In this document: positions 36,815 through 46,640 of the stretch, one piece after another
Numbering within the stretch: the first letter of the stretch is position 1
How the letters are laid out: every line of letters starts with the position of its first letter
DNA from: Agrostemma githago
Lineage: Eukaryota > Streptophyta > Magnoliopsida > Caryophyllales > Caryophyllaceae
Assembly: GCA_958450325.1 (NCBI GenBank)
Contig: OY288245.1
Coordinates: 62,173,441-62,237,440, forward strand
Reading direction: 5' to 3'
DNA length: 64,000 bases
Notes under the pieces: model-generated
The model's database searches: none
Told to the model about the DNA's origin: nothing
Seen by the model: only the letters and a program-made list of their open reading frames with translations
Program-made: the position numbers and the translations under genes

Positions 36815-37447
36815 TTATTTTTGAAAAGATGTATTAATAAACTTTTGCAAATGACATTGAGAGAAACAGGTTCGAGGGTAATAGCGTTTCAGCTGGTCCA
36901 GGTTAGTTGGGTTGACAAACTCGTTCCCGTCCAGATCTGTTAGCATTACTGCTCCGCCCGATAAAATCTTCTTTACCAGATATGGTCCGGCCCAGTTAGG
37001 TTTGAATTTTCCCCTTGGGTCTACTGGTAATAAAGCCCGTACAGACTTGAGAACTAAGTCTACTTCTTTGATATTTCTGGGACTTACCCTCTTGTTGAAG
37101 GCCCGTTGGATCCTCTTTTGATAAACCTGTATGTTATTGAGTGCACGAGATCGTCGTTCGTCTAAAAGTACCAGCGAGTCATATCGTGCTCGAACCCAAT
37201 CGGCTTCGGGTACTTGACTTTCGAGTAGGATCCTGAGTGACGGTACCTCTAACTCGACAGGTTGGACCGCTTCCATCCCGTATGTAAGGTAATACGGTGT
37301 TGCCCCGGTCGCGGTACGAATCGAGGTTCGATATCCCCAAAGGGCAAATGGTATCTTATCGGGCCAATCCCGATAATTGTCAGCCATCTTTTTGAGTATG
37401 GTGACGATAGTTTTGTTAGCTGCTTCTACCGCTTCATTGGTTTGGGG
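36815..37447 (-). pseudogene. Tat integrase, C-terminal part after an in-frame TGA
   Basis: This part continues the integrase frame directly after the TGA at 37448-37450. It starts PQTNEAVEAANK, which holds the third catalytic acidic residue (E). It then shows FALWGYRTSIRTATGATPY and PFxLxYG-like YLTYGMEAV. The C-terminal domain has KFKPNWAGPYLV and a GGAVMLTDLDG segment ending LKRYYP. The upstream stop is best read as CGA to TGA, a common CpG mutation in methylated plant DNA. Without that stop the frame would be continuous with the RT-integrase ORF. Confidence 0.88.
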
Positions 37448-40063
37448 TCAGTAAGGTGAAGACGTATGCCTTTGGATCTTGTACTTGGCTAACAGGGCTG
37501 CCGTTTCGGCTTGAAAGTGGGTCCCGTGGTCACTGATGAATTCATGAGGGATCCCATACCGGCATATTATCTTATTTTGGATAAATTTGGCAACATGGCT
37601 GGCGTTGAGAATACGGTAGGATTCCGCTTCGACCCATTTGGTGAAATAGTCGATTGCTACCAAAATGAAGCAGTGTCCTCCGGTTCCCGAGGGGTTTATC
37701 TTTCCAATTATATCGATTCCCCACGTTGAAAACGGCCAGGGTGACGTCATGGTATACAGCAGGGATGGTGGCATGTGCTGTACATTAGCGAAAATCTGGC
37801 AATTATGGCAATGTCTGACGTAAAGCTGACAATCGGTTTCCATGCTGTTCCAGTAATATCCGAGTCTCATGATCTTTCGGACTAGCATCTGGGCGTTCAT
37901 GTGAGGACCACACTCGCCGTCATGTACTTCGGCCATGACCTTCTCGGCGTTACCCTTATCGACACATAAAAGGAGAGCCCCCTGCGGTGTCTTTTTGTAA
38001 AGTTGTCCGTCATCGGTTCGGACGAACTGGGTCGCTAGCCTACGCAAGGCCTTTTTGGCTCGATTGTCGGACCCGGGTGGATACTCCCCGGTTGTTAAGT
38101 ATGTCCGGATCGCCTTGTACCACGGCTCGGGATCGGGTATCTCGATATCCTCGATGTCGTGGATATATGCTGGCTCGGATCGTCTTTCGACACAGATCGG
38201 CATGCTGGTCATATGATCGGGAATATTTAGTAAAGATGCCAGTTTCGAAAGTGCATCCGCGAATTGATTTTCTTCCCGAGGCAGATATATATACTCTACC
38301 TTTTGGAATTGTTTCTCGAGATCCCTTACTTGTGCCTGGTAGGCCACGAGGTTGGCATTTCGGGTTTTCCATTTTTGGAGCGCTTGGTTAATGACCAGAG
38401 ATGAGTCGCCGTGTACTCGAAGGTTTGTGACCCCTAAATCGGCGGCGGCTTGTAGCACGTGGATACATGCTTCATACTCAGCGGCGTTATTGGTGACGTC
38501 GAAGTCTAAATTGATAGACACGGGAGTATGTTCCCCTCTTGGCGAGATTAGAAGTATACCGACTCCAAATCCTCGGAAGTTGGATGCCCCGTCAAAGTAT
38601 AAGTCACACGTTTCGGTGTCAGTATGGAAAATATCTTCATCCGGGAAGGACCAAGTGTCGGTGTGCCCTTCTTCGGTTATGGGACTGTCAGCGAGAAATT
38701 CGGCTACTACTCGGCCCTTGATGGCTTTCAATGGTACGAACTTTAGATCGAATTCTGCCAACATCAGGGTCCATCTTGATATTCTGCCGTTGAGAATGGG
38801 CTTTTCGAAAAGATACTTGATCGGATCCATTCTTGACAGTACTTGTACCTCGTAGCTGAGCATGTAATGTCGGAGCTTTTTAGTGGCCCAGACCAAAGCT
38901 AAACACGTCTTTTCGAGCATGGTGTACTTACACTCGTACTCTAGAAACTTCATGCTGATGTAGTATATAGCTCGTTCTTCGGAGTTGACCGTTTGAGCTA
39001 GCATAGCCCCCATGGCTGTCTCTGTCGTGGTTAGGTATAGCAACAAAGGCAAACCGGGTTGACGTGGCATCAGGACCGGCGGTGAAGACAAGATTTCTTT
39101 GATTCTGTCAAAGGCTGCTTGACACTTGTCGTCCCATAGTAACCGTTCCCCTATTTTCAGCTTTTTGAAGATCGGTTCACATACCATGGTTAGCTTTGAA
39201 ATGAACCTACTGATGTATTGGACTTTTCCGAGAAACCCTCTTATTTCCTTTTCGGTCTTAGGGGGTTGCATCTCGGTGATGGCCTTAATCTTGGCTGGAT
39301 CAACTTCGATACCGCGTTGGCTGACGATGTGACCCAGTAATTTGCCAGAGGTTACCCCGAAACTGCATTTCTGAGGGTTTAGTCTCATGTTGTATTTGCG
39401 TAATCGGGTGAAAAATCTTCTCAGGGCGGTGATGTGACTGTCCCTGTCCTTGGATTTGACGATCATCATGTCATGTAATAAAGTTGTGGCGGTTCGTTGA
39501 TAGGTGGCCCCGGTATTGATGAGACCAAATGGCATAACCGTATAGCAGTAAGTACCCCAAGGTGTAATGAAGGTGGTCTTATCCATATCTTCCTCTGCCA
39601 TTTTTATTTGATTGTACCCGGCATACCCGTCCATGAATGATAGAAGGGCATGGTCAGCTGTGTTATCTACCAGTATATCGATGTGTGGTAACGGGAAATC
39701 GTCTTTCGGGCTTGCCTTGTTAAGATCCCGAAAGTCCACGCAGACACGTACTTTACCGTCTTTTTTAGGGACCGGTACGATGTTCGCAACCCAATATGGA
39801 TACTCGGAGACTCGTATGAACCCAGCCTTGAATTGTTTGTCGACTTCCTCCTTGACCTTGAGGGACCATTCGGGCCTCATGCGTCGGAGTTTCTGGTTAA
39901 CCGGCTTGAACCCTTCCTTGATCGGTATATGATGCTCGACTATTTCGCGGTCTATCCCCGGCATGTCCTTGTAGGACCATGCGAAGACGTCTTTGAATTC
40001 TTGAAGGAGACTGATGAACTGTCGTTTCTCCCCGGGATCTAGAGATAACCCTATCTTAAGCAT
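37448..40063 (-). pseudogene. Tat RT, dual RNase H and integrase ORF (871 codons), RT catalytic box missing
   Basis: Domains in order: the RT has WSYKDMPGIDREIVEH, VNQKLRRMRPE, KDGKVRVCVDFRDLNKASP, SFMDGYAGYNQIKM and TYCYTVMPFGLINTGATYQR. Then a gypsy-type RNase H relic (about residues 335-430) and an archaeal-type RNase H (about 480-620) with DGASNFRGFGVG, AAEYEA, HGDSSLVI and FADALS. The integrase zinc site is HCHNC, and the first catalytic residues are in WGIDIIG and SDHGTHF. The frame is long and open, yet after TTLLHDMM it jumps straight to IVKSKD. The YVDD catalytic box of the RT family is thus absent (about 39461-39475). The enzyme cannot be an active polymerase. The frame ends at a TGA inside the integrase. 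Confidence 0.93.
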
Positions 40064-40069
40064 CTGAGG

Positions 40070-40870
40070 TTATAAGATTGTTCCCACGTTGATGGATTCG
40101 GTTTCTTCGATTACCCGATTGCGGGATTCCCTTTGCTCTAGCTGCTCGATCAGATGTGGAGGTAAGGATACCTGTTCGTCGGGTTTCTCAATGTCGTCAT
40201 TGCACAGAATATTTCGAAAATTTAGGAAATTTTGAAAATGAGACAAGTCATAAGCAGAACGGTTGTTATTATTCATAAATTGAGAGAAAAACTCAAAAAG
40301 AGCTGCCATCTGATCGCTAGTCAGTGGCGGGATAGGTAGGGTGCCCGGGACAGACCCCGAAGCACCAGGAAAAGCTAAAGGGAGAAGGGGAGCTACAGGA
40401 CTGACCCTAGCACCGGACTCACTAGACTCAATCTCGGACTCTGACTCGGACTCAGACTCAGACTCAGACTCAGATTCTGGCATTTCTCCTTCCCCTGTGA
40501 TCAGCTTGAAAGTCCTTCCTTGACCGTCAGTCCACTTGACAGTCTTCCTCCAGGCTCTCTTACCTGTCCCGGATCCGACATCCGAGATCAGCTTGGATGG
40601 ATCGAAAGTGCGGCTGCGGAGAATGAGGCTAACTAGTTCCTCCTTCGGCGTTGGGGTCGTGAGCTGCTCCCCAAAAAGTAGCCCCAGTGCGGGCTTGGCA
40701 TTCTTAGCATCTTCGGACTGGACAAGGGCAAAGATGTCGTCGGGTATGTAGTTGCAGACCTGGGCCAAGTGGGTCCCAGGGCGTGTGGTTGGAGGGCGGT
40801 ATAGGCCCGTTTGGACGGACTCGAACACTGGCGTGACGAAGATGACTTTACCGGTTCCGGTTTGTCCCAT
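40070..40870 (-). CDS. Tat polyprotein region between protease and RT (266 codons)
   Basis: The open frame starts MGQTGTGKVIFVTP and carries an acidic Ser-Glu repeat (ESESESES). It then has a Pro/Leu-rich part and MAALFEFFSQFMNNNN, ending just before the RT frame. In intact relatives this region lies inside the gag-pol polyprotein. The frame extends further upstream without an ATG to about 41000, where a TAG occurs. No catalytic function is known to me; the low-complexity acidic repeat suggests a linker. Confidence 0.7.
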   Translation of the reverse strand: MGQTGTGKVIFVTPVFESVQTGLYRPPTTRPGTHLAQVCNYIPDDIFALVQSEDAKNAKPALGLLFGEQLTTPTPKEELVSLILRSRTFDPSKLISDVGSGTGKRAWRKTVKWTDGQGRTFKLITGEGEMPESESESESESESESEIESSESGARVSPVAPLLPLAFPGASGSVPGTLPIPPLTSDQMAALFEFFSQFMNNNNRSAYDLSHFQNFLNFRNILCNDDIEKPDEQVSLPPHLIEQLEQRESRNRVIEETESINVGTIL

Positions 40871-41097
40871 GTTTTCCGGGGTCAGGGTGCAGCCCAGACC
40901 GGTTTGAATCCTCCCGTTTTCGAGGACTTCGAGGATTTTTCCTGCGGTAGATCGGGCCTTGATGTAACCCCTGGTAGAAAGCCCAGATTTTGTAACATCC
41001 GGTCCATGCTAACCGTAAAGTAGGGTCGGAAAAGGTATTCTTCTTCGATGGCCCCTATGAAGTCGAACCCCCAAAGATCGGTGCGGCCCGAGGTGTT

Positions 41098-41436
41098 TCA
41101 GTTAGCCACAGTCATAGGTGTGGCTTCTAGAGTGATAACGGTATCGTGCAAAGGTAGCTTGATCTTCCGATGCAGAGTGGAGGACACAGCCCTGGTCGAG
41201 TGGATCCAGGGTCTTCCTAGAAGAAGGTTAAAGGAAGAAGTCACGTCGATCACTTGAAATTCCAGCTCCTTCTCTATTGGGCCCGTTATGATAGTGAGTT
41301 TTACGGCCCCGGCTACGGACTTTGGACTTCCGTCGAAAGCCTGAATGGTTTGAGTTGTAGGAATGTAGTCGGCCTCGGTGATACCGAGGGCTTTGGCGGT
41401 CCTCAAGGGGAGGACGTTGACTGGACCCGTCGTCAA
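41098..41436 (-). pseudogene. Tat aspartic protease region
   Basis: The frame contains VNVLPLRTAKALGI, IQAFDGSPKSVAGAVKL and FNLLLGRPWIHSTRAV, the conserved body and flap-side motifs of gypsy retropepsins. The active-site triad lies just upstream at the end of the gag frame as LIDDGSS, in a different frame, so a frameshift near 41430 splits the enzyme. A TGA closes this frame at 41098. Confidence 0.85.
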
Positions 41437-43159
41437 TAAGGGTCATGGGCAGATATTTTCCACGGCATATTACCGTGATGTAGAGAGCCATGTTGTGGGC
41501 TGGCCCAAATGATGGCAGATCAGCATTGGAGAAGGTGATGAGCGGGCCTTCTTCTTTTGCTTTCCCCTTTAGGTGGGGCAGAACCGTGGCTACCATTTCG
41601 GCTAGAGTAGCCATAGAGTCGATCTTGACTTGGTCGAGGGCCTTAGTGAGTGCCTCTCGATGTTCCTGAGAGCTAACTAGGAGTTGCCATATAGAGAGGT
41701 CAACTCGAGTCTTGCTCAGCTGCTTCACCAGAGCCTTTTCAGTAGTTGGCGGCTCTTCCGGGACAACCTCCGTTTTAGGCGCTGGTTCAGTGATGATGAG
41801 AGCGTGACTGCTGGTTAAGGCCTTGGACTTAACCCTCTGGATCTCCTCGGGCGTGATAGGGACGGCTTCTCCCTTAGTGAGATAGACGTCGTCTTCATCG
41901 TCACACCAGATCCCGTTAATTTGCGGGATAAATGGGGAAATGAGATGTGAACAGTCTATGACTTCCCCGGAGAAGATAGCGTGAGTGGCCAACGGGTTGT
42001 CATTGTTATTGGGCTTACCTCCAGGTAAAGGGATTTTCCCGCTTTCGATGAGATCCTGGATAAGATGCTTCAGTTTCCAGCATTTCTCGGTGTCGTATCC
42101 CTTACCCTGATGGTATCTGCAGTAGGCTTGGGCATCGTAGAATTTGGAGCGACGCTCAACTGGAGGATCAGGTGTTGGGCCTATCGGAGCGATGAGGCCT
42201 TTTGATGAGAGCCTTTGTAAGGCATTTGCATAGGTAGTACCTATGTCGGTGAATACTCGGGGTGTGGCATTCCTCTTGGATAGGTTATCAATTAGATTTA
42301 CCTCGTCAAAAATGCTACGAGTAGCAGCGGCGGATGTGGGCTTGCTTGTTGATGAGCTGGCCCCTTGGTATCCCTTGGTGGAGGCCTTAGTGAGGCTTTC
42401 CATCCTTAGATCATCCTCGATTCTTGTTCCCATTTCGGTTAGGATCGCAAAACTAGGTATGATGGCGTACCGGAGATGGATCCGGTAGGCGGGCAGGAGA
42501 TTCTTGACAAAGGCTTCAACTAGGACTTTTTCATTGGGCTTGTCGACCAGTTTGACGCTTTCAGCCCTCCAGCGTTGAAGGTACTTTGTAAACCCCTCCT
42601 TTGAATCCTGGGCCATTACTTCCAGGGTGCGCATCGTGGTTTGGATCTCCGCATTGTCGGCGTAGTTCCGAGCGAATTCCGTTGCTACGTCGTCCCAAGA
42701 CTTGTATTTCTTGGTATCGAGCTTATAGAACCAGGCTTTCGGGTGCTTCTCTAACGAGGAGGCAAACAGATGCTTGAACATGTCTGACTTGACTCCTTTT
42801 AGGGCCATAAACTCTTTGAAGGCCCGGATATGTAATATCGGGTCTTCGGTTCCGTCGAACATCGGGAGGCCTGTCAAGTTGAGATTGGCAGGCAGTTGGT
42901 CGGTCAGGGGAGAATAGGTTCGGGCATTCTCCGTATGGATCGAGTTGTGGGTCGACAAATGGACCTGCTCTTGCAGTTTGAGGACTGCGCTAGTCAATTC
43001 GGCTAAAGGCCCATGAGCTTCATCTTCACCCTTCGGCTTGTCCTGTTCTATGGCGCTAACCCGGGTAACAATGGCGATCTGGTCGCCCCTGATTTGGTCG
43101 AGTTGTTCTTGGATCTTGGCCAAAGAGGTGTTCAGTTGATCGATAGCGTCCTTAGTCAT
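41228..43159 (-). CDS. Tat gag ORF (643 codons)
   Basis: The frame starts MTKDAIDQLNTSLAKIQEQLDQIRG, a coiled-coil-like N-terminus. The retrotransposon gag domain follows (about residues 95-260) with GLPMFDGTEDPILHIRAF and HPKAWFYKL, then SWDDVATEFARNY. A zinc-knuckle-like segment CRYHQGKGYDTEKCWKLK lies near residue 340. The ORF ends in the protease active-site region (MTLIDDGSS), after which a frameshift moves into the protease frame. Gag forms the virus-like particle in which reverse transcription takes place. It appears intact over its gag part. The first ATG is chosen because upstream minus-strand sequence is untranslated leader. Confidence 0.88.
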   Translation of the reverse strand: MTKDAIDQLNTSLAKIQEQLDQIRGDQIAIVTRVSAIEQDKPKGEDEAHGPLAELTSAVLKLQEQVHLSTHNSIHTENARTYSPLTDQLPANLNLTGLPMFDGTEDPILHIRAFKEFMALKGVKSDMFKHLFASSLEKHPKAWFYKLDTKKYKSWDDVATEFARNYADNAEIQTTMRTLEVMAQDSKEGFTKYLQRWRAESVKLVDKPNEKVLVEAFVKNLLPAYRIHLRYAIIPSFAILTEMGTRIEDDLRMESLTKASTKGYQGASSSTSKPTSAAATRSIFDEVNLIDNLSKRNATPRVFTDIGTTYANALQRLSSKGLIAPIGPTPDPPVERRSKFYDAQAYCRYHQGKGYDTEKCWKLKHLIQDLIESGKIPLPGGKPNNNDNPLATHAIFSGEVIDCSHLISPFIPQINGIWCDDEDDVYLTKGEAVPITPEEIQRVKSKALTSSHALIITEPAPKTEVVPEEPPTTEKALVKQLSKTRVDLSIWQLLVSSQEHREALTKALDQVKIDSMATLAEMVATVLPHLKGKAKEEGPLITFSNADLPSFGPAHNMALYITVICRGKYLPMTLIDDGSSQRPPLEDRQSPRYHRGRLHSYNSNHSGFRRKSKVRSRGRKTHYHNGPNREGAGISSDRRDFFL

Positions 43160-44080
43160 GGTTCGGGTGTGAGGTGGCCTGTCTGTAAGAACACCGTGTA
43201 ATCAGAATCGAACCCAGATCGAAAGGTGCATCCCGAGCAAGAAGAAAAGACGACTAGACTCGGAAACAGACTAAAGACCGACTCCTAGACGGGTGACTCA
43301 AGGACGGTGGGCTTTCTTTAGGATTTCGGCAGAATGGGCCTAGTCCCGTGTGAAGAAAGATCTACGTGTGAGCTAATCCCCAGACTTTGGACTTGATTGT
43401 GTAAGTGGGCTCCCCTTTGTAGGAGTTCGTCCTACGTAGGTGGGCCGTGCCTTGACTAATAAGGCGGACTTGGGATGGGGTGGAAACCCGTGATGTAAGA
43501 TCGACGGAATTTCGACGCTATAGACTCTAACTACTTATGACAAGACCCGACACTGCTAAATACGGGAAGTCCTAAGAAGAAGAAGGTCTGAAAAGAGGAT
43601 TTGAATTTGAAAAGCCCGAGCAAAGTCGGATTGGAAGGCCCGATTTTATTGAAAATCGAAAAAAACGGTTTATCGGGCCGAGTTTTGAATCTTTGAAAAG
43701 TTTTGGACAGCATACCGGCTAAAAATAGGCTATTTTGAGTTAAAATCATAAGTCCTAAATTCGGTAGCTTTCCGGGTTTGAGAAAAATGGATTGTTTTCG
43801 AGAAAAGATGCAAGTTTTTTGAAAAGGACGGTTTTTGAAAAGATGAGACACGGACCAGATAGCATGTAGTCACGGAAACAGTATAACGACACCATGTATG
43901 CTCTTAGTCTAAGTCTCGGTCGGTCTAATAGGGTTTATACCAACGACGATAGCTTTCTCGCAAATCAGGACGGTGTTTTTAAGCCGAGTTGGTCTTAGAA
44001 CCTGCCGTAAAACCCATGCGAGTTCCGCCATCGAAGTCTTTAGTGGGTCCAAGTAGGAACGCACCGTGGTATAGTGGGTA
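43160..44080 (-). other. Tat 5' leader with deletion junction at the LTR
   Basis: Non-coding leader lies between gag and the shortened 5' LTR. At 44080/44081 the sequence joins the LTR at 'atttaaaatag'. In the intact 3' LTR the corresponding point is 32316, so about 770 bp of LTR end plus the primer-binding site are missing. No primer site is found in this stretch. Confidence 0.75.
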
Positions 44081-45624
44081 TTTAAAATAGAAAAGCGAGA
44101 AAACAAAAAAATAAGGCTCGGCGGATCAGACTGCTGCGCGAGTCGCCTGACAGGCGCGCGACTCGCCTGGCAGCTTGCTCGGGTTTTTTTTTTGTTTGTT
44201 CGAAAATCGTTAATTTTTATAAATCGCGTACAAATATGGATTAATTTATACCCGATTCATATTTTCGATATTCGTCGTATCCGATATTCGATTATGAAAT
44301 CGATATCGAATAGTCGGAATGATTTTATGAAAAGTTTTGAAAAAAAAACTTGTTTTGAACGAAAAAAAGTAAAAAAAGAAATTTTGAACGAAAACGATGT
44401 TAATTCTCTCCGCGTTTAAAATCATCGAATTTTGCAAAAAAGGTAATGATTTTGTTAGCATCAACGAGAATTAATTTAATTTAGTTCTTGTAAATACGAT
44501 ATTCGATTAGAGAATCGGTATCGTATTTTAAGAACGTTATATATAAAAAATAGTTTTTTTAGTATCGATTATTAGAAATAAATAAAAATATGCGACGAAC
44601 GACCCATATTAATAATATGATACGACCGACGACCCGTAAAAATAAAGTGACGGACGAAAAAAATGAAAAAAAACGTGAGAGAGGGAGAGAGGAAGGAAAA
44701 GAGTCGGGTTTTGATTTACACCCTCAACCTACATGCTTTGTTTTCTCGGTATACGGCTCGTCGGATGGTGGCTTAGGCACGGGAGCGTCGAGATGATGCG
44801 GGTGAGTTAAGGTGGTGCGGATTTTCGGACGTGGGACGAGATGGGTTCGGCCGGCTGGATGAGTCGGTTTCGTCGGTATTTCGGGACGGTATTTCGGTAT
44901 TCCTTCGGATGTATGTCGAGACTATATTTTTGCTAGATATCGAGTATGTGTGTGATTAATAATTGTTGTGTACTGATCGATAATTTCTGTATATCTTGTG
45001 TTGAATATGAGGTCCTATTTATAGGAGTCGAGGTAGTCTTGCTTGTGTGACAAGAAATACCGGTTTGGATAGGAAATACGAGAGTTCGAAAGGGAATGAA
45101 AGTCTCGTTTTTTAGGGGAGAAGCCAAGTATTCGGCTGGTTGGGGAGTGTTGGCCGAGTATTCGGTTGTCTTGGCCGAGTATTTGGAGCTCGGTCGGTGT
45201 CTGATTCGGTTTCCGGATAGAATTCCTACTTGAGATCGAATTCTATCCTTAAACGGATTTGTTTAATATTTATTGAAGCTGATTTTTGTGGTGTTTGAGT
45301 CCGAATCAGCCGTGTAGTGTCACGGCCAGCTCGTGTGACTCGGGAAAAAATATCTTTGACCGGGTTTGACTCAGTCGCTAAAAGATGGTTTCACCCCTGG
45401 TGCCGGAATCGACCCAAATTAGTCTCATTTGACTCGAAACGACCCACTGGGCCTAGATTTGAGGTTGGTTTTATAAGATTTGTACTCCGTAATAAGCCTA
45501 AACCAAATGTCCATGATTTCGAGCCCATATCCGAGTCCATTAAAGCACGTTTGCGTCCGATCATCATCGGGTGTTTGGTGGGACCTACTATAGACACCTG
45601 GCGGTCAAAATGTGGGTGTCTACA
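44081..45624 (-). repeat. 5' LTR of the Tat element (truncated)
   Basis: It starts TGTAGACACCC at 45624 and matches 32316-33861 nearly base for base. The distal third of the LTR is deleted. Confidence 0.92.
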
Positions 45625-45715
45625 GCTTCAAGAATCGAGACTATGAAGCTTAATATTTGTATCACATGTTAATTTGTGATGGAGATTTTATAATGTCTAA
45701 TTTTCATGTCAAGAC

Positions 45716-46293
45716 CTAGGTTGCACGGACACTTCTCCAAACCGTCGTGTCGTGTCGGACACCGACACACGTCGGACACACGACAATACGTCTCGGACAC
45801 CTGAAAAACCGTGTCCGGTTTTTTTTAATTTATTTAGAGACGTGTCGGACACGTTTCATGTTATTTTGAGACGTGTCGGCCACGATTCGTACTATTTGGA
45901 GACTCATCGGACACACTTAGTATTGTTTATGAATTTATGGGCTTTAATAAAATAACAATATTATAGGTTTATAGGGGTCACTTGATACTATAAACGTTCC
46001 ACTTAAAGACTAATTAATTAATTAATTAATATATTACAGTAGTATAACTATTTAGGCTTTTTAAGATTTGATTTTAACTGAGTTTATAAGACTTTAATTT
46101 TTGTTTTGTTATTTTACGATAATTGCGATAGTTTAAGTAACCAAACCTATATTTTAGGTATAAAAATCTTCAAATTTTCTTAGTTTAAATATGTATATTG
46201 ATTTATTTTTTCTGCCGTGTCCGTGTCCTATAAATTTTCGAACGCCGTGTCCCGTGTCCGATACGTCTCCGTGTCCGTGTCTGTGCAACCTAG
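45716..46293. mobile_element. Small hAT-like element, 578 bp, TSD GTCAAGAC
   Basis: The ends CTAGGTTGCACGGACAC and GTGTCTGTGCAACCTAG are inverted repeats with one mismatch. The 8-bp repeat GTCAAGAC flanks it exactly (45708-45715 and 46294-46301). Subterminal GTGTCGGACAC / GTGTCCG words are dense at both ends. There is no coding capacity. It sits inside the larger hAT element, just right of the Tat insertion. Confidence 0.93.
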
Positions 46294-46640
46294 GTCAAGA
46301 CTATGAAGCTTCCATGTATTGATTTAATTTTCATGTCGGATTTGTAATGTTTAAATTTATATTGTATTTTTGCAAGGCAACGAAAGACGTCGAGTCGCAA
46401 GCTAGGGCTCGCAAGAATTTTTTTCCGATTTGGTATTTATTTCATAAAATAATGGTACAAGTGAATCACCCGTTAAGCACCCGAACCATCCGTTTCACTC
46501 GTGGATGACGGGTGGATCGGATATGGATGACACCTTTAGTGGATGATGGATGGATCGGATGAGCGGATAGAGACGGGTGATGGATGCGGGTGAGGCTTCA
46601 CCCGATCCGAATCCGACCCATTGCCATCCCTACCCACTAC

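Larger units (their letters stand above)
31545..45624 (-). mobile_element. Tat/Retand-type Ty3/gypsy retrotransposon, 14.1 kb, TSD GCTTC
   Basis: The element reads on the minus strand: 5' LTR 44081-45624, gag, protease, RT, two RNase H domains, integrase, antisense ORF region, 3' LTR 31545-33861. Ends are TGTAGACACCC...TGTCCACA. The 5-bp repeat GCTTC flanks it exactly (31540-31544 and 45625-45629). The second, archaeal-type RNase H and the long antisense ORF place it in the Tat lineage near Retand. The shared LTR parts differ by only about nine substitutions and one A-run indel over about 1.54 kb by eye, so the insertion is recent. Even so it is defective: the 5' LTR end with the primer site is lost, the RT catalytic box is lost, and stops are present. 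Confidence 0.95.
31339..46632. mobile_element. hAT-type element, TSD CCCACTAC, hosting a 14-kb retrotransposon
   Basis: The ends TAGGGATGGCAAT (31339) and ATTGCCATCCCTA (to 46632) are inverted repeats. They are flanked by the exact 8-bp repeat CCCACTAC at 31331-31338 and 46633-46640. Subterminal (A/G)CGGGTG and GGATGGAT words occur on both sides. Without the Tat element and its duplication it is about 1.2 kb, including the smaller hAT element. No transposase frame was found, so it is non-autonomous. Confidence 0.93.

Noticed and set aside
37511..39932. Many plus-strand frames opposite the Tat pol ORF
   Set aside because: They are shadows of the minus-strand RT-RNase H-integrase codons. Only the antisense ORF at 34713-36520 has its own domain and lies outside pol.
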